Assembly: GCA_000585015.1 (NCBI GenBank)
Contig: JFAX01000004.1
Span: 194,342 to 228,133, forward strand
DNA: 33,792 nucleotides
Source of the DNA: Candidatus Accumulibacter adjunctus
GTDB taxonomy: Bacteria > Pseudomonadota > Gammaproteobacteria > Burkholderiales > Rhodocyclaceae
Direction: 5' to 3'
Part shown: in pieces, positions 21,501 to 30,392 of the stretch
Numbering within the stretch: position 1 is the first letter of the stretch
Layout of the letters: every line of letters starts with the position of its first letter
Notes under the pieces: generated by a model
Told to the model about the DNA's origin: nothing
What the model saw: the letters and a program-made list of their open reading frames with translations, nothing else
Databases searched by the model: none
Translations under genes and position numbers: made by a program

Positions 21501-22513
21501 CAGTTCGCCTCCTGGTCGAGCAGTCCGTACTTGCGAATGTTCTTGTCTGCCGCTGCCTGCAGGCGAGCGATCGTTTCCACCGCGGGTTTCTTGCCGAAGA
21601 GGTGCGCATAGCGTTTCTGCAACTTCAGATACTCCTCGACGGGTTGTGGCCGGCGGATCTTGAGAACGCCGGTGACCTCGCCATGTTCGGCCTCGAATAC
21701 CGGGAAGATGCCGGTTTCCTTGGCCAGCCGTGCGAGCTTGATCGTGTCCTGTGAGGCCGCGCCCCAGCCGAGCGGGCAGGGGACGAGGATGTGGATGTAG
21801 CGGGCGCCACGCAGCCCCATCGCCTTGGTGACCTTGTACTCCAAGTCGCGCAGGTCGGCGACGGTCGCCGTCGCGACGTACGGGATTTCGTGCGCCATGG
21901 CGATCGCCGGCACGAACTTGCCCTGGCCGAAGACATTGCCGGGTTCCGGACCGACCGGCATGGTGGTCGCCGTACGCGCCGCCGGCGGCGTCGCCGAACT
22001 GCGCTGGACGCCGGTGTTCATGTAACCGCCGTTGTCGTAACAGATGTAGAGCACGTCGTCGTTGCGCTCGAACATGCCGGACAGACAGCCGAAGCCGATG
22101 TCGGTCGTGCCGCCGTCACCCCCCTGGGCGACGACGCGGACGTCATCCATCTGGCCCTTCTGCCGCTTGACCTTGATCGCCGCGGCGATGCCGGTGCCGA
22201 TCGCCGCCGTGTTGCCGAACAGCGAGTGAATCCAGGGGATTTGCCAGGAGGTCTCCGGGTACGGCGTCGAGAAGACCTCGAGGCAGCCGGTGGCGTTGGC
22301 GGCGATCAGGCGCCCGCGGGCGGCGTTCATCGCTGCATCGATCGCGTAGCGGGCGCCAAGCGCCTCGCCGCAGCCCTGGCAGGCGCGGTGTCCCGAGTTC
22401 AGTGAGTTGGTCCGTTCGACGTTGGCCTGGACGCTGCGCTCTTCGGCGGAGAGCAGGCGGTTGCCGACGGTGAAGGTGCCGGTCTGGTAGAAATGAACGG
22501 GTTGGAAGCTCAT
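21500..22513 (-). CDS. porB: 2-oxoacid (probably pyruvate):acceptor oxidoreductase, beta subunit
   Basis: Thiamine-diphosphate-binding subunit, 337 residues. The iron-sulfur ligands begin with CQGC (45-48), with a further Cys at 77. The TPP/Mg motif GGDGGTTDIG (131-140) runs on to YDNGGYMNTGVQRS (159-172), typical of PorB. The enzyme interconverts a 2-oxoacid plus CoA with an acyl-CoA, CO2 and reduced carrier. Substrate choice between pyruvate and others such as phenylglyoxylate cannot be settled here; the adjacent ppdK favours pyruvate. It lies 11 bases after the alpha subunit. Confidence 0.9.
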   Translation of the reverse strand: MSFQPVHFYQTGTFTVGNRLLSAEERSVQANVERTNSLNSGHRACQGCGEALGARYAIDAAMNAARGRLIAANATGCLEVFSTPYPETSWQIPWIHSLFGNTAAIGTGIAAAIKVKRQKGQMDDVRVVAQGGDGGTTDIGFGCLSGMFERNDDVLYICYDNGGYMNTGVQRSSATPPAARTATTMPVGPEPGNVFGQGKFVPAIAMAHEIPYVATATVADLRDLEYKVTKAMGLRGARYIHILVPCPLGWGAASQDTIKLARLAKETGIFPVFEAEHGEVTGVLKIRRPQPVEEYLKLQKRYAHLFGKKPAVETIARLQAAADKNIRKYGLLDQEAN

Positions 22514-22524
22514 GGTCGTTCTCC

Positions 22525-23778
22525 TCAGCCGATGCGGGCGGCAACGACGCCGATGTCGCGCAGCATGCTCTCGGCTGCCGGACCCGAACGGCGCGTGGTG
22601 CGCTCACGTTCGAGCTGCTTGTTGACGACGTTCCAGTCGAGATCGAGGAACGTGAGGTGGCCGAGTTCGCCGTTGATCGCCTTGCTGAACAGTCCGCGCA
22701 GCGACTTGCGCGTGATGGCGCGGCCGCCGAGTCCAGCGACGACGGTGTGGCCGTGCAGTTGCAGGCCGGACATCGCCATGCGCACGTCGGTCGACAGGAT
22801 GCCGCCGATGCCGACCGCCAGGCTCTTCTCGAGGACCACCACGCGCTGCGCGTTCTGCAGTGCGGCACGGACGCTGTCGAGCGGGAACGGACGGTACGAG
22901 GTGATGCCGAGGACGCCGATCCGCTGCCCCTCCTGACGCATCTCGTCGACGGTGTCCTTGATCGTGCCGAGGACCGAACCCATGGCGACGACGACGATGT
23001 CGGCATCGTCAACCAGGTAACTGTGGGTCAGGCCACCGGAATCGCGGCCGAAGACCGCCTTGAACTGCTCGGCCAGTTGTGGAATCCGCTCGAGCGCCTG
23101 CATCTGCTTCGCGTGCGCCAGGTAACGGACCTCGGAAAAGGCTTCCGGTCCGACCATGGCGCCGATCGACACCGGTTCCTTCGGATCCAGCATCTGGCGC
23201 GGCTCGTATGGCGGCAGGAAGGCGTCGACCTGCTCCTGAGTCGGTACGTCCACCCGCTCGTAGGCGTGCGTCAGGATGAAGCCGTCCATGCACACCATCA
23301 CCGGCAGGCTGACCTCCTCGGCGAGCTTGAAGGCCTGGATGTGCAGGTCGAGCGCCTCCTGGTTGGTCTCGGCGAACAACTGGATCCAGCCGCAGTCGCG
23401 CTGCGACAGCGAGTCGGAGTGGTCGTTCCAGATGTTGATCGGTGCACCGATGGCGCGGTTGGCAACCGTCATGACGATCGGCAGGCCGAGGCCGGCAGCG
23501 TTGTATACCGCCTCGACCATGAACAGCAGGCCCTGCGAGGCGGTGGCGGTGTAGGTCCGGGCGCCGGTGGCCGACGAGCCGATGGCGACGCTCATCGCGG
23601 CGAACTCGGACTCGACGTTGATGAACTCGCAGTCGGCGACCTCGCCCGCCTTGACCATCTCGCCAAGGCCTTCGACGATGTGCGTCTGCGGCGAGATCGG
23701 ATAGGCGCAGATCACCTCCGGCCGACAGAGCGCGACCGCTTCGGCGACGGCGTGTGAACCCTCGGTCTGTTTAAGCAT
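22525..23778 (-). CDS. porA: 2-oxoacid (probably pyruvate):acceptor oxidoreductase, alpha subunit
   Basis: A 417-residue subunit carrying the pyrimidine-binding and domain II regions. AYPISPQTHIVEGLGEM near the N-terminus is the PorA signature for substrate and CoA handling. GARTYTATASQGLLFMVE and the C-terminal transketolase-like region (VVVLEKSLAVGIGGIL) follow. The ATG at MLKQTEGSHAVAE is chosen because earlier in-frame residues are the antisense-like tail of the upstream gene. It overlaps the gamma-subunit stop by 8 bases, so the two are translationally coupled. Confidence 0.91.
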   Translation of the reverse strand: MLKQTEGSHAVAEAVALCRPEVICAYPISPQTHIVEGLGEMVKAGEVADCEFINVESEFAAMSVAIGSSATGARTYTATASQGLLFMVEAVYNAAGLGLPIVMTVANRAIGAPINIWNDHSDSLSQRDCGWIQLFAETNQEALDLHIQAFKLAEEVSLPVMVCMDGFILTHAYERVDVPTQEQVDAFLPPYEPRQMLDPKEPVSIGAMVGPEAFSEVRYLAHAKQMQALERIPQLAEQFKAVFGRDSGGLTHSYLVDDADIVVVAMGSVLGTIKDTVDEMRQEGQRIGVLGITSYRPFPLDSVRAALQNAQRVVVLEKSLAVGIGGILSTDVRMAMSGLQLHGHTVVAGLGGRAITRKSLRGLFSKAINGELGHLTFLDLDWNVVNKQLERERTTRRSGPAAESMLRDIGVVAARIG

Positions 23779-24367
23779 GTGCAGTCTCCCCGTGCCGCGC
23801 GTGCGCGACCTCATCGACGACGAACTGGTAAGCCTCGCTGGCGGCAGCGACGTTGTTGCTCGCCACCTTGTCGGAGAACTTGGCATTGATCGCCTGGATC
23901 ACCGATTCCAGCCGGATGACTCCCGAGGCGGCGGCGAAACCCGCCAGCAGCGGCACGTTCGGCATCGGCCGGCCGACATGTTTGCGGCTGAGGTCGGTGG
24001 CTGGTACCGTGCATAGGCGATCCTGCGGCCAGTCGCGGACATAATCACCGAGGCCCAGTTCGTCGAAGCTGCGGCTGGTATTGATCAGGATGTAACCATT
24101 CTTCTTCAGGCCGCTGAAGACGTCGACCTGATAGAGCAGCGTGGGATCCTGGATGATCAGCGCGTCCGGTTCCATGATCGGCTCGCGCAGGCGGATCTCC
24201 TTGTCGGCGATGCGACAGAAGGCGACGACGGGGGCCCCGGTGCGTTCCGAACCGAAACTCGGGAAGGCCTGAGCGTGGCGGCCCTCTTCAAAAGCAGCAA
24301 TCGACAACATCTCGGCAGCCGTCACCACGCCTTGGCCGCCGCGACCGTGTATGCGGACCTGGAACAT
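23771..24367 (-). CDS. porG: 2-oxoacid (probably pyruvate):acceptor oxidoreductase, gamma subunit
   Basis: A 198-residue subunit with the family start MFQVRIHGRGGQGVVTAAEM, then FPSFGSERTGAPVVAFCRI and DPTLLYQVDVFSGLK. It is the first gene of the operon gamma-alpha-beta-GltD/ferredoxin and has a strong GGAGGAAT ribosome site. In this enzyme family the gamma chain binds CoA and helps shape the acceptor site. No standalone ferredoxin-like delta gene follows; that domain is fused to the last gene. Confidence 0.92.
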   Translation of the reverse strand: MFQVRIHGRGGQGVVTAAEMLSIAAFEEGRHAQAFPSFGSERTGAPVVAFCRIADKEIRLREPIMEPDALIIQDPTLLYQVDVFSGLKKNGYILINTSRSFDELGLGDYVRDWPQDRLCTVPATDLSRKHVGRPMPNVPLLAGFAAASGVIRLESVIQAINAKFSDKVASNNVAAASEAYQFVVDEVAHARHGETAHA

Positions 24368-24408
24368 AATTCCTCCATTGTTTTACATCGTTCTTTCGAC
24401 GTCCGCGC

Positions 24409-24414
24409 AGCATA
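24409..24414 (-). promoter_or_regulatory. Candidate -10 element upstream of the oxidoreductase operon
   Basis: TATGCT on the minus strand lies about 42 bases before the porG start and matches TATAAT at four of six positions. No good -35 was found. The 223-base divergent gap to the DUF3616 gene holds no other clear motif. Confidence 0.25.
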
Positions 24415-24590
24415 TCCGAGTTCCAGGCCGATGAAAACAACGATACCGCGGCGTATGGTGAAAGTTCCCGTCACGATGTGAAGCGAAGCGGCGCCGGCTG
24501 CGGCCGCAAGCGCTCCCGGCCGCCAGCGGCCAGAGTATGATGTCGCCAGTGCGTGACCTCGTCGTCGAGCCGTCACCAGGGAGCCAGCAA

Positions 24591-25595
24591 ATGAAGGCAG
24601 TGCTGACCGTCGTGGTCGTCGCCCTGCTCACGGCGGTCAGTCCGGCAAGCCGGGCAGACCCGCCGGAGCTTTTCAGCTATCGCGGACCGTGCGATGCGTC
24701 GGCCGCAGTCGCCCTCGATGCCGAGCATTTCGTCGTCGGCAACGACGAGGATGCAGTCCTGCGGGTCTATCGACGCGGAGAGGCGATGGCGGTCGGGCGT
24801 GGCCTCGACCTGGCGCGTTTCCTCGACGTGTCTGCCGGCGACGAAGTGGATATCGAGGCGGTGGCACGCGTCGGCCGGCGGCTCTACTGGATCAGCTCGC
24901 ATGGCCGGAACAGTTCCGGCCGCAAGGAAGAGAGCCGCCGCCGCTTCTTTGCCACCGAGATCGTCGACGCCGCGGATGGCCGGCCACCGTATCTGCGAAC
25001 CGTCGGCACGCCCTATACGGGTCTGTTGCGGGCGCTGGAAAAGGCCCCCGAGTTGCGCCCCTACCGTTTGCGCGACGCCGCGCGGCGGGCGGCCGAGGCG
25101 GCAGGTGGCTTCAACATCGAAGGCCTGGCGGCAACGCCGGACGGCAGCCTGCTGATCGGGCTGCGCAACCCGCTGCCGCAGCGGCGCGCGTTGCTCGTTC
25201 CGTTGCTCAACCCGGCGGCGGTGGTGGCGGGCGAGCAGGCGGCAGAGCTGGCGCCGGCCATCGAGCTCGATCTTGCCGAGCGGGGCATTCGCAGCATCGA
25301 ACGGGTGGGCTCGTCGTACCTGATCGTCGCCGGTCCGCCGGCCGATAGCGGCAGCTTCATGCTGTTCCGCTGGTCGGGTGCGGCGAGCGATGCGCCGCAG
25401 GCGCTGATCGACGTCGATCTGCAGGATCTCCGTCCGGAAGCCCTCTTCGCCGTCCCCGGCAGCCGGCTCGTCCAGCTGCTCAGCGACGACGGCGGGGTCA
25501 GATCCGCAGGCGGCAGGGAGTGCAAGAAGCTGCCGCGGCAGCAGCAGGGCTTCCGTAGCCTGACGCTGCCGCTGCTGCCACTGGAAGGGCGCTGA
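24591..25595 (+). CDS. Secreted DUF3616 domain protein
   Basis: A 334-residue protein with a signal peptide (MKAVLTVVVVALLTAVSPASRA). The DUF3616 pattern follows: YRGPCDASAAVALDAEHFVVGNDEDAVLRVYRR, shortened here to its first part (CDASAAVALDAEHFVVGNDE), then DIEAVARVGRRLYWISSHGRN and GGFNIEGLAATPDGSLLIGLRNP. The repeating strand pattern suggests a beta-propeller, probably periplasmic. The function is unknown. The ATG at 24591 is chosen because the signal peptide begins there and CAGGGAGCC lies upstream. It converges with the 3-hydroxypropionate cluster but shows no functional link to it. Confidence 0.85.
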   Translation: MKAVLTVVVVALLTAVSPASRADPPELFSYRGPCDASAAVALDAEHFVVGNDEDAVLRVYRRGEAMAVGRGLDLARFLDVSAGDEVDIEAVARVGRRLYWISSHGRNSSGRKEESRRRFFATEIVDAADGRPPYLRTVGTPYTGLLRALEKAPELRPYRLRDAARRAAEAAGGFNIEGLAATPDGSLLIGLRNPLPQRRALLVPLLNPAAVVAGEQAAELAPAIELDLAERGIRSIERVGSSYLIVAGPPADSGSFMLFRWSGAASDAPQALIDVDLQDLRPEALFAVPGSRLVQLLSDDGGVRSAGGRECKKLPRQQQGFRSLTLPLLPLEGR

Positions 25596-25662
25596 GGGCG
25601 CCCGCAGCTGGCGGTCCGGGCGCTTCGGAAAGGGATGCCGGCGGCGATGCGCGAGACGCCGC
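25587..25662. terminator. GC-rich inverted repeats between convergent genes
   Basis: GGGCGC/GCGCCC (25587-25603) encloses the DUF3616 stop codon in its loop, and GCGGCG/CGCCGC (25641-25662) forms a second short stem. Both lie between the DUF3616 gene (+) and mch (-). Neither has a U-tract, so a terminator role is only suggested by position. Confidence 0.3.
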
Positions 25663-25694
25663 TGCGGCGAGCCGGGCAGCAATCACCGGCACCG

Positions 25695-26753
25695 TCAGGC
25701 TCGCCGGGGAATCAGCACCGTGTAGTCGAGATCGAGAAGTACTCCCGCCTCATGCGTACCGTCGGCCGTCTTGTACGGAAAGTTGGTACACGGCTGGTCC
25801 TTGGTCGCCACGGTGCGCAGGCGCAGCGCGCCGACGTCGCTGCGCCCGGGCAGCGCCAGCGGCGCGATGACTTCCGTCCACGCATAGATGGTGTCGCCGG
25901 CGAAGGCCGGGCTGACATGCCGGCCGCCATTGATGGCGGCGATGGTGAAGGCATTGGCCAGCCCGTTGAACGACAACGCACGCGCCAGGCTGAGGATGTG
26001 CCCGCCATAGACGACGCGTCGCCCGAAACGCCCGCCGCGCTCGCTCTGCTGGTTGAAATGGACGCGCGACGCGTTCTGGTAGAGGCGAGTGGCCAGCATG
26101 TGTTCGCCTTCTTCGATGGTCACGCCATCGACGTGATCGATGCGCTCGCCGGCGGCATAGTCTTCCCAGAGCTCGTTGCTGCCGGATAGCGAAGTGTCGT
26201 ACTGGTTGAGGCGGATTCCCGCCGGAACGACCAGTTCGCCGACATCGATCGCGTCGGGGAGTTCGGGAACGCAGGTCGGCGGGGCCGGCGACTGCGGATC
26301 GCGTTTGTGCACCATCACCCAGCGGCAGTACTCGAGGGCGATCTGTCCGCGCTGGTTGACGCCGCACGACCGGACATGGACGATGCCCGACCGGCCGTCG
26401 CTGTTTTCCCTGAGTCCGATCACCGTCGAGTCAGCGCTGAGTGTGTCGCCCGGATAGACCGGGTGGCCGAAACGGCCGCCGGCGTAACCCAGGTTGGCGA
26501 TGGCGTTGAGCGAGATGTCCTGTACCGTGCGCCCGAATACCATGTTGAAGGCGAGGATGTCGTCGACCGGCGCGCGTGGGAAACCGAGGCTGTGGGCGAA
26601 GGTATCGGCCGAGTTGGTCGCGAAGCGCGAACCGGTCAGCGCCGTGTACAGGGCGACATCGCCTTCGGTGATCGTCCGCGGCGGCGCGTGCGCGATCTTC
26701 TGGCCAACCTGGAAGTCTTCAAAGAAGTTGCCGAGTCTGTTCTTTTCACTCAC
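25695..26753 (-). CDS. mch: Mesaconyl-C1-CoA (2-methylfumaryl-CoA) hydratase
   Basis: Interconverts (2R,3S)-beta-methylmalyl-CoA and mesaconyl-C1-CoA. The 352-residue protein consists of two MaoC-type hot-dog domains. It has NFFEDFQVGQKIAHAPPRTI and ALTGSRFATN early, HPVYPGDTLSADSTVIGL in the middle, and GGHILSLARALSFNGLANAF and HVSPAFAGDTIYAWTEV in the second half, all typical of Mch. It starts at a GTG: GGAGG lies 7 bases upstream, and the family-like MSEKNRLGNFFEDF begins there. It is last in the smtA-smtB-mct-mcl-mch run, 33 bases after mcl, which supports the assignment over a generic MaoC dehydratase. Confidence 0.93.
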   Translation of the reverse strand: MSEKNRLGNFFEDFQVGQKIAHAPPRTITEGDVALYTALTGSRFATNSADTFAHSLGFPRAPVDDILAFNMVFGRTVQDISLNAIANLGYAGGRFGHPVYPGDTLSADSTVIGLRENSDGRSGIVHVRSCGVNQRGQIALEYCRWVMVHKRDPQSPAPPTCVPELPDAIDVGELVVPAGIRLNQYDTSLSGSNELWEDYAAGERIDHVDGVTIEEGEHMLATRLYQNASRVHFNQQSERGGRFGRRVVYGGHILSLARALSFNGLANAFTIAAINGGRHVSPAFAGDTIYAWTEVIAPLALPGRSDVGALRLRTVATKDQPCTNFPYKTADGTHEAGVLLDLDYTVLIPRRA

Positions 26754-26786
26754 TGCATGTCCTCCCTCTGCCGTTGATCTTGTGTG

Positions 26787-27830
26787 CTACAGGCCATAGG
26801 CGGCGGCGAGTTCCGGGTCGCGCCGGGCGACCAGTCGCGCCAGATCGACGATGACCTTCGCCTGTTTCCAGGTGGCATCGTCCTGCATCTTGCCGTCGAT
26901 CGTCGCCACGCCGCTGCCGTCAGGCATGGCCTCGAGGATACGCTTGGCGAAGAGGACTTCCTTGATCTCGGGGCTGAAAACGCGCTTGGCGATCGCGATC
27001 TGGTTGGGTGCCAGCGACCAGGCTCCCGAGCAGCCCATCAGGAAGGCATTGCGGAACTGCGCTTCGCACGCGGCTTCGTCCTTGAGATCGCCAAACGGCC
27101 CGTAGAACGAGCGGAGCCCGTGCGCGACGGCGGCGTCGACCATGCGCGCGACCGTGTAATGCCAGAGGTCCTGCTGGAAGAAGGCGCGCTGATCGTGACC
27201 CGCCTCGACATCGGCGAGGACGCCGTAGCCGGGATGACCACCGCCAACCCGCGTCGTCTTCATGCCGCGGGATGCGGCCAGGTCGGCCGGGCCGAGGCTG
27301 AGGCCATGCATGCGCGGGCTGGCGCCGCAGATCGCCTCGACGTTGCTCACCCCCTGCGCGGTCTCGAGCAGTGCGTGCAGCAGGATCGGCTTGCGCACCG
27401 AGTACTTCGCCTCGAGCAATGCGACATACTGATCGACGAAATGGATGTCCCAGGGTCCCTCGACCTTGGGAATCATGATGACGTCGAGCCGGTTGCCGAC
27501 ATGGCGGATGATCTGTTCGAGGTCGTCAAGCAGCCACGGGCTGTTCAGCGCATTGACGCGCACCCACATGGCCGTGTCGCCGAAATCGTGCTGGCTCAAC
27601 AGTTCGATGAAACCGGCACGCGCCGCCTCCTTGGCGTCGATGGGGATCGCGTCCTCGAGATTGCCGCACAGGACGTCGCACTGGCGGGCTGTCTCCGGCG
27701 CCTTGGCGCGAATCTTCTCGATGTGCGGCGGAAAGAAGTGGATCATCCGCTCCGGCCGTACGGGCAGTTCGCGCAGGGGTTGCGGCGCACCGATGGCGAG
27801 CGGTTTGTAGAAATGGACGGGCAGTTTCAT
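26787..27830 (-). CDS. mcl: Malyl-CoA / beta-methylmalyl-CoA / citramalyl-CoA lyase
   Basis: CitE-like TIM-barrel lyase. It cleaves malyl-CoA to acetyl-CoA and glyoxylate, condenses glyoxylate with propionyl-CoA, and in the trifunctional form cleaves citramalyl-CoA to acetyl-CoA and pyruvate. The 347-residue protein has LEDAIP (Glu59, Asp60), Arg91 in WVRVNAL, and metal ligands Glu156 in LLETAQG and Asp183 in [11 protein letters not shown]. Length and ligand numbering agree with my memory of the Chloroflexus trifunctional enzyme. Whether it accepts citramalyl-CoA cannot be proven by eye; co-location with mct and mch argues that it does. GGGGAAA precedes the ATG. Confidence 0.93.
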   Translation of the reverse strand: MKLPVHFYKPLAIGAPQPLRELPVRPERMIHFFPPHIEKIRAKAPETARQCDVLCGNLEDAIPIDAKEAARAGFIELLSQHDFGDTAMWVRVNALNSPWLLDDLEQIIRHVGNRLDVIMIPKVEGPWDIHFVDQYVALLEAKYSVRKPILLHALLETAQGVSNVEAICGASPRMHGLSLGPADLAASRGMKTTRVGGGHPGYGVLADVEAGHDQRAFFQQDLWHYTVARMVDAAVAHGLRSFYGPFGDLKDEAACEAQFRNAFLMGCSGAWSLAPNQIAIAKRVFSPEIKEVLFAKRILEAMPDGSGVATIDGKMQDDATWKQAKVIVDLARLVARRDPELAAAYGL

Positions 27831-27896
27831 GGCGTTTCCCCTGGTGGCAAGAAGGCGTGTGGATGCAGCGGCAGGATGGGGCCGGTGGCCGCGACG

Positions 27897-29117
27897 TCAG
27901 GCCGGCCCGGCGACGATGCGCGCGTCGTGCAGGCGGCCAACCTCGGCCTCGCTCAAGCCGAGGATGTCGAGCAGGATCTCGTCGGTGTGTTCTCCGAGTC
28001 GCGGTGCCGGCATCGGCGGCAGGCGCGGCACGCGACTGAAGTCGAGTGGCGTTGCCGGCATCAGGTAGGAACCGATGCCCGGTTGCTCGACGAGCGAGAA
28101 CATCGGGTTGTCGGTCGAACAGTCGGGGTCGCGGGCGATCGTTTCACGGACGCTGCGGTACGGACCCCAGGTGACGCCATGCGCATCGAGCGTCTGCGCC
28201 GCCTCGGCGAGCGTACGGGCGTGGAACCAGGGTTCGAGCAGGGCGGCGATCTGCTGCCGCGCGCGATAGCGGTTGCCTTCGTCTTCGAGGTCGAGGCCGA
28301 GGCGGGCGGCGAGCTCGGCGATCGCCTGCCGCAGGCCGGTCGCCTTCAGCAGGCGGTGCCACTGCATGGCCGTCAGGCCGACGATCATCAGTCGCTTGCC
28401 GTCGAGTGTGCAGAAGTCGCGGCCGAAGGCGCCATAGAGATAGTTGCCCTGCCGCGGGCGGTCACCGTCATTGACCATCACCTCGGCCAGCATGCCGAAA
28501 TTGCCGAGCATCGCCAGCGCCACGTCCTTCAGCGCCAGACGGACGAGCTGGCCTTCGCCGCTCAGCCGCCGATGCCGCTCGGCGGCGAGCAGGCCGACGG
28601 CGATCATCTGGCCGCTGATGAAATCCCAGGCGGGAAAGACGTGATTCACCATCTCCGGCGAGCTGATCGGCCCGGTCATCATCGGCAGGCCGACCTGCGG
28701 GTTGAGCGTGTAGTCCACTTCCGAGCTGCCATCACGGCGGCCACAGAGGTTGACCATGATCAGATCCTCGCGCTGCGCCTGCAGTGCCTCATAGGCCAGC
28801 CAGCCCCTGGCCGGGAAGTTGGTGCTGAAGAGCCCTGCCTGCTCACCCGGCGCGCAGATCAGCCGGGTGAGCAGTTCCTGCCCGCGGGGAAAGCGGAAGT
28901 CGACGACGATCGAGCGCTTGCCCTTGTTCAGCCCGGCCCAGAACAGGCTGTGCCGGCCATCGAGGGTCAATGGCCAGCGACCCTGGTCGAGGCCGCCGCC
29001 CGGCGGGTCAAAGCGGATGACCTCGGCGCCGAGCTGTGCCAGCGTCATCCCGCCAAGCGGCGCGGCGACGAAAGCCGAGCCCTCGACGACCCGCAAACCT
29101 TTGAGAATTCCCTGCAT
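27897..29117 (-). CDS. mct: Mesaconyl-CoA C1-C4 CoA transferase (2-methylfumaryl-CoA isomerase)
   Basis: Family III CoA-transferase that moves CoA within one molecule, turning mesaconyl-C1-CoA into mesaconyl-C4-CoA. The 406-residue length matches Mct. It lacks the usual family III LGDY motif; its aspartate appears instead in VFPAWDFISGQ at Asp165, the position I recall for the Mct nucleophile. Other features are LRVVEGSAFVAAPLGGMTLA and FDPPGGGLDQGRWP, distinct from the two CoA-transferases upstream. An AAGGAG site precedes the ATG. It sits between smtB and mcl. A generic CaiB-like transferase is the alternative, made unlikely by context. Confidence 0.9.
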   Translation of the reverse strand: MQGILKGLRVVEGSAFVAAPLGGMTLAQLGAEVIRFDPPGGGLDQGRWPLTLDGRHSLFWAGLNKGKRSIVVDFRFPRGQELLTRLICAPGEQAGLFSTNFPARGWLAYEALQAQREDLIMVNLCGRRDGSSEVDYTLNPQVGLPMMTGPISSPEMVNHVFPAWDFISGQMIAVGLLAAERHRRLSGEGQLVRLALKDVALAMLGNFGMLAEVMVNDGDRPRQGNYLYGAFGRDFCTLDGKRLMIVGLTAMQWHRLLKATGLRQAIAELAARLGLDLEDEGNRYRARQQIAALLEPWFHARTLAEAAQTLDAHGVTWGPYRSVRETIARDPDCSTDNPMFSLVEQPGIGSYLMPATPLDFSRVPRLPPMPAPRLGEHTDEILLDILGLSEAEVGRLHDARIVAGPA

Positions 29118-29138
29118 CGTTCGCTTGACTCCTTCGTT

Positions 29139-30368
29139 TCAGATGACGCGCTTGCGCCGCAGATCGTCGATCGCGGACGCGTCGAGGCCGAGCAGGTCGC
29201 TCAGCACCTCGTCGGTATGCTGTCCCAGGCGCGGTCCGAGGTGCCTGATGCGTCCGGGGGTCAGCGACAGCCGCGGCAGCACGGATGGCACGATGACCGT
29301 CTCGCCGATGTCCGGCTCGTCGATCGCGACCAGGTTGCGCCGGGCATGGAACTGACGGTCACCAAAGATGTCGGCGATGCTGTTCAACGGGCCGGCTGGC
29401 GCGCCGGCGGCGAAACAGCGGTCAAGGATCTCGTCGCGGTGCAGCGAGCCGCACCAGTCGCGGACGATCTCGTTCACGTCGTGGCGGTTTTCCAGGCGTG
29501 TCTTCTGATCGCCGTAGACGTGCGGCGCCGCCAGCTCGGGTCGTCCCATGGCCGTCGTCAGCCGTTCGAAGAGCTTGTCGGTGACGCACGAGATCGCCAC
29601 CCACTTGCCGTCATCCTTGGTCGGGAAGTGGCCGTGCGGACAGGCGAAATCGTTGTGCGTCGGCCCGTGCCGTTCGCGCACGCGTCCGAACATGCCGTAA
29701 GCCGGCGCCAGTTCGTCGGTGCAGCGAAACACCGACTCGTACAGCGCGGCGTCGATGTACTGCCCCTGGCCCGTGCGGTCGCGGTGGCGCAGGGCCATCA
29801 GGATGCCGAGGCAGCCGTAAAGGCCGGTGAGGTAATCGCCAAGCGTCGTCGATCCCGGTGTCACCGGGGTGCCGCGCGGCATTCCGGCGAGGAAGGCGAT
29901 GCCGCCGACGGCGTGCGCGACGCGGGCGAAACCGGGCCGGTCGCGATAGGGTCCGGTCTGGCCATAACCGGTGACGCGCAGCATGATCAGCCGTGGGTTG
30001 ATCTGTCGCAGCACTTCCCAGCCAAGTCCCCACTTCTCCAGCGTGCCAGGGCGGAAGTTCTCGCACAGTACGTCCGACTTCTCGATCAGCCCCTTGAACA
30101 GGTCGACCCCTTCGGGCAGGTGCAGGTCGAGCGTCACCGACTTCTTGTTGCGCGCTTCGCTCAGCCAGGCGAGCGTGTCCTTGCGCTTGGTCGGCGTGCC
30201 GAACTGGCGCATCGGGTCGCCACCGTGGGGATTCTCGACCTTCAGCACCTCGGCGCCGAACTCGCCCAGGATGCTGGCGCTGTACGGCGCGGCGATCACT
30301 GTCGCCGCGTCGATGACACGGATGCCGGCGAGCGGCAGGCGGCTGGCGGCGTCTTCGGTCGGGGGCAT
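29139..30368 (-). CDS. smtB: Succinyl-CoA:(S)-malate CoA-transferase subunit (SmtB-like)
   Basis: Family III CoA-transferase that, with its paralogue upstream, transfers CoA from succinyl-CoA to malate; in Chloroflexus the enzyme also accepts citramalate. The 409-residue protein has [49 protein letters not shown], and [11 protein letters not shown] with the probable nucleophile Asp178. The C-terminal [16 protein letters not shown] region follows. It begins 24 bases after smtA and ends 21 bases before mct. The SmtB label rests on its shorter N-terminus; A and B could be swapped. Confidence 0.86.
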   Translation of the reverse strand: MPPTEDAASRLPLAGIRVIDAATVIAAPYSASILGEFGAEVLKVENPHGGDPMRQFGTPTKRKDTLAWLSEARNKKSVTLDLHLPEGVDLFKGLIEKSDVLCENFRPGTLEKWGLGWEVLRQINPRLIMLRVTGYGQTGPYRDRPGFARVAHAVGGIAFLAGMPRGTPVTPGSTTLGDYLTGLYGCLGILMALRHRDRTGQGQYIDAALYESVFRCTDELAPAYGMFGRVRERHGPTHNDFACPHGHFPTKDDGKWVAISCVTDKLFERLTTAMGRPELAAPHVYGDQKTRLENRHDVNEIVRDWCGSLHRDEILDRCFAAGAPAGPLNSIADIFGDRQFHARRNLVAIDEPDIGETVIVPSVLPRLSLTPGRIRHLGPRLGQHTDEVLSDLLGLDASAIDDLRRKRVI

Positions 30369-30392
30369 GGCCGTCCTCGCTGTGCTGTCGGT

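Noticed and set aside
21500-24367. Calling the oxidoreductase a phenylglyoxylate dehydrogenase
   Set aside because: The GltD-like subunit is reminiscent of it, but no phenylacetate or benzoate pathway gene is nearby and the neighbouring PPDK fits pyruvate. The substrate is left open.
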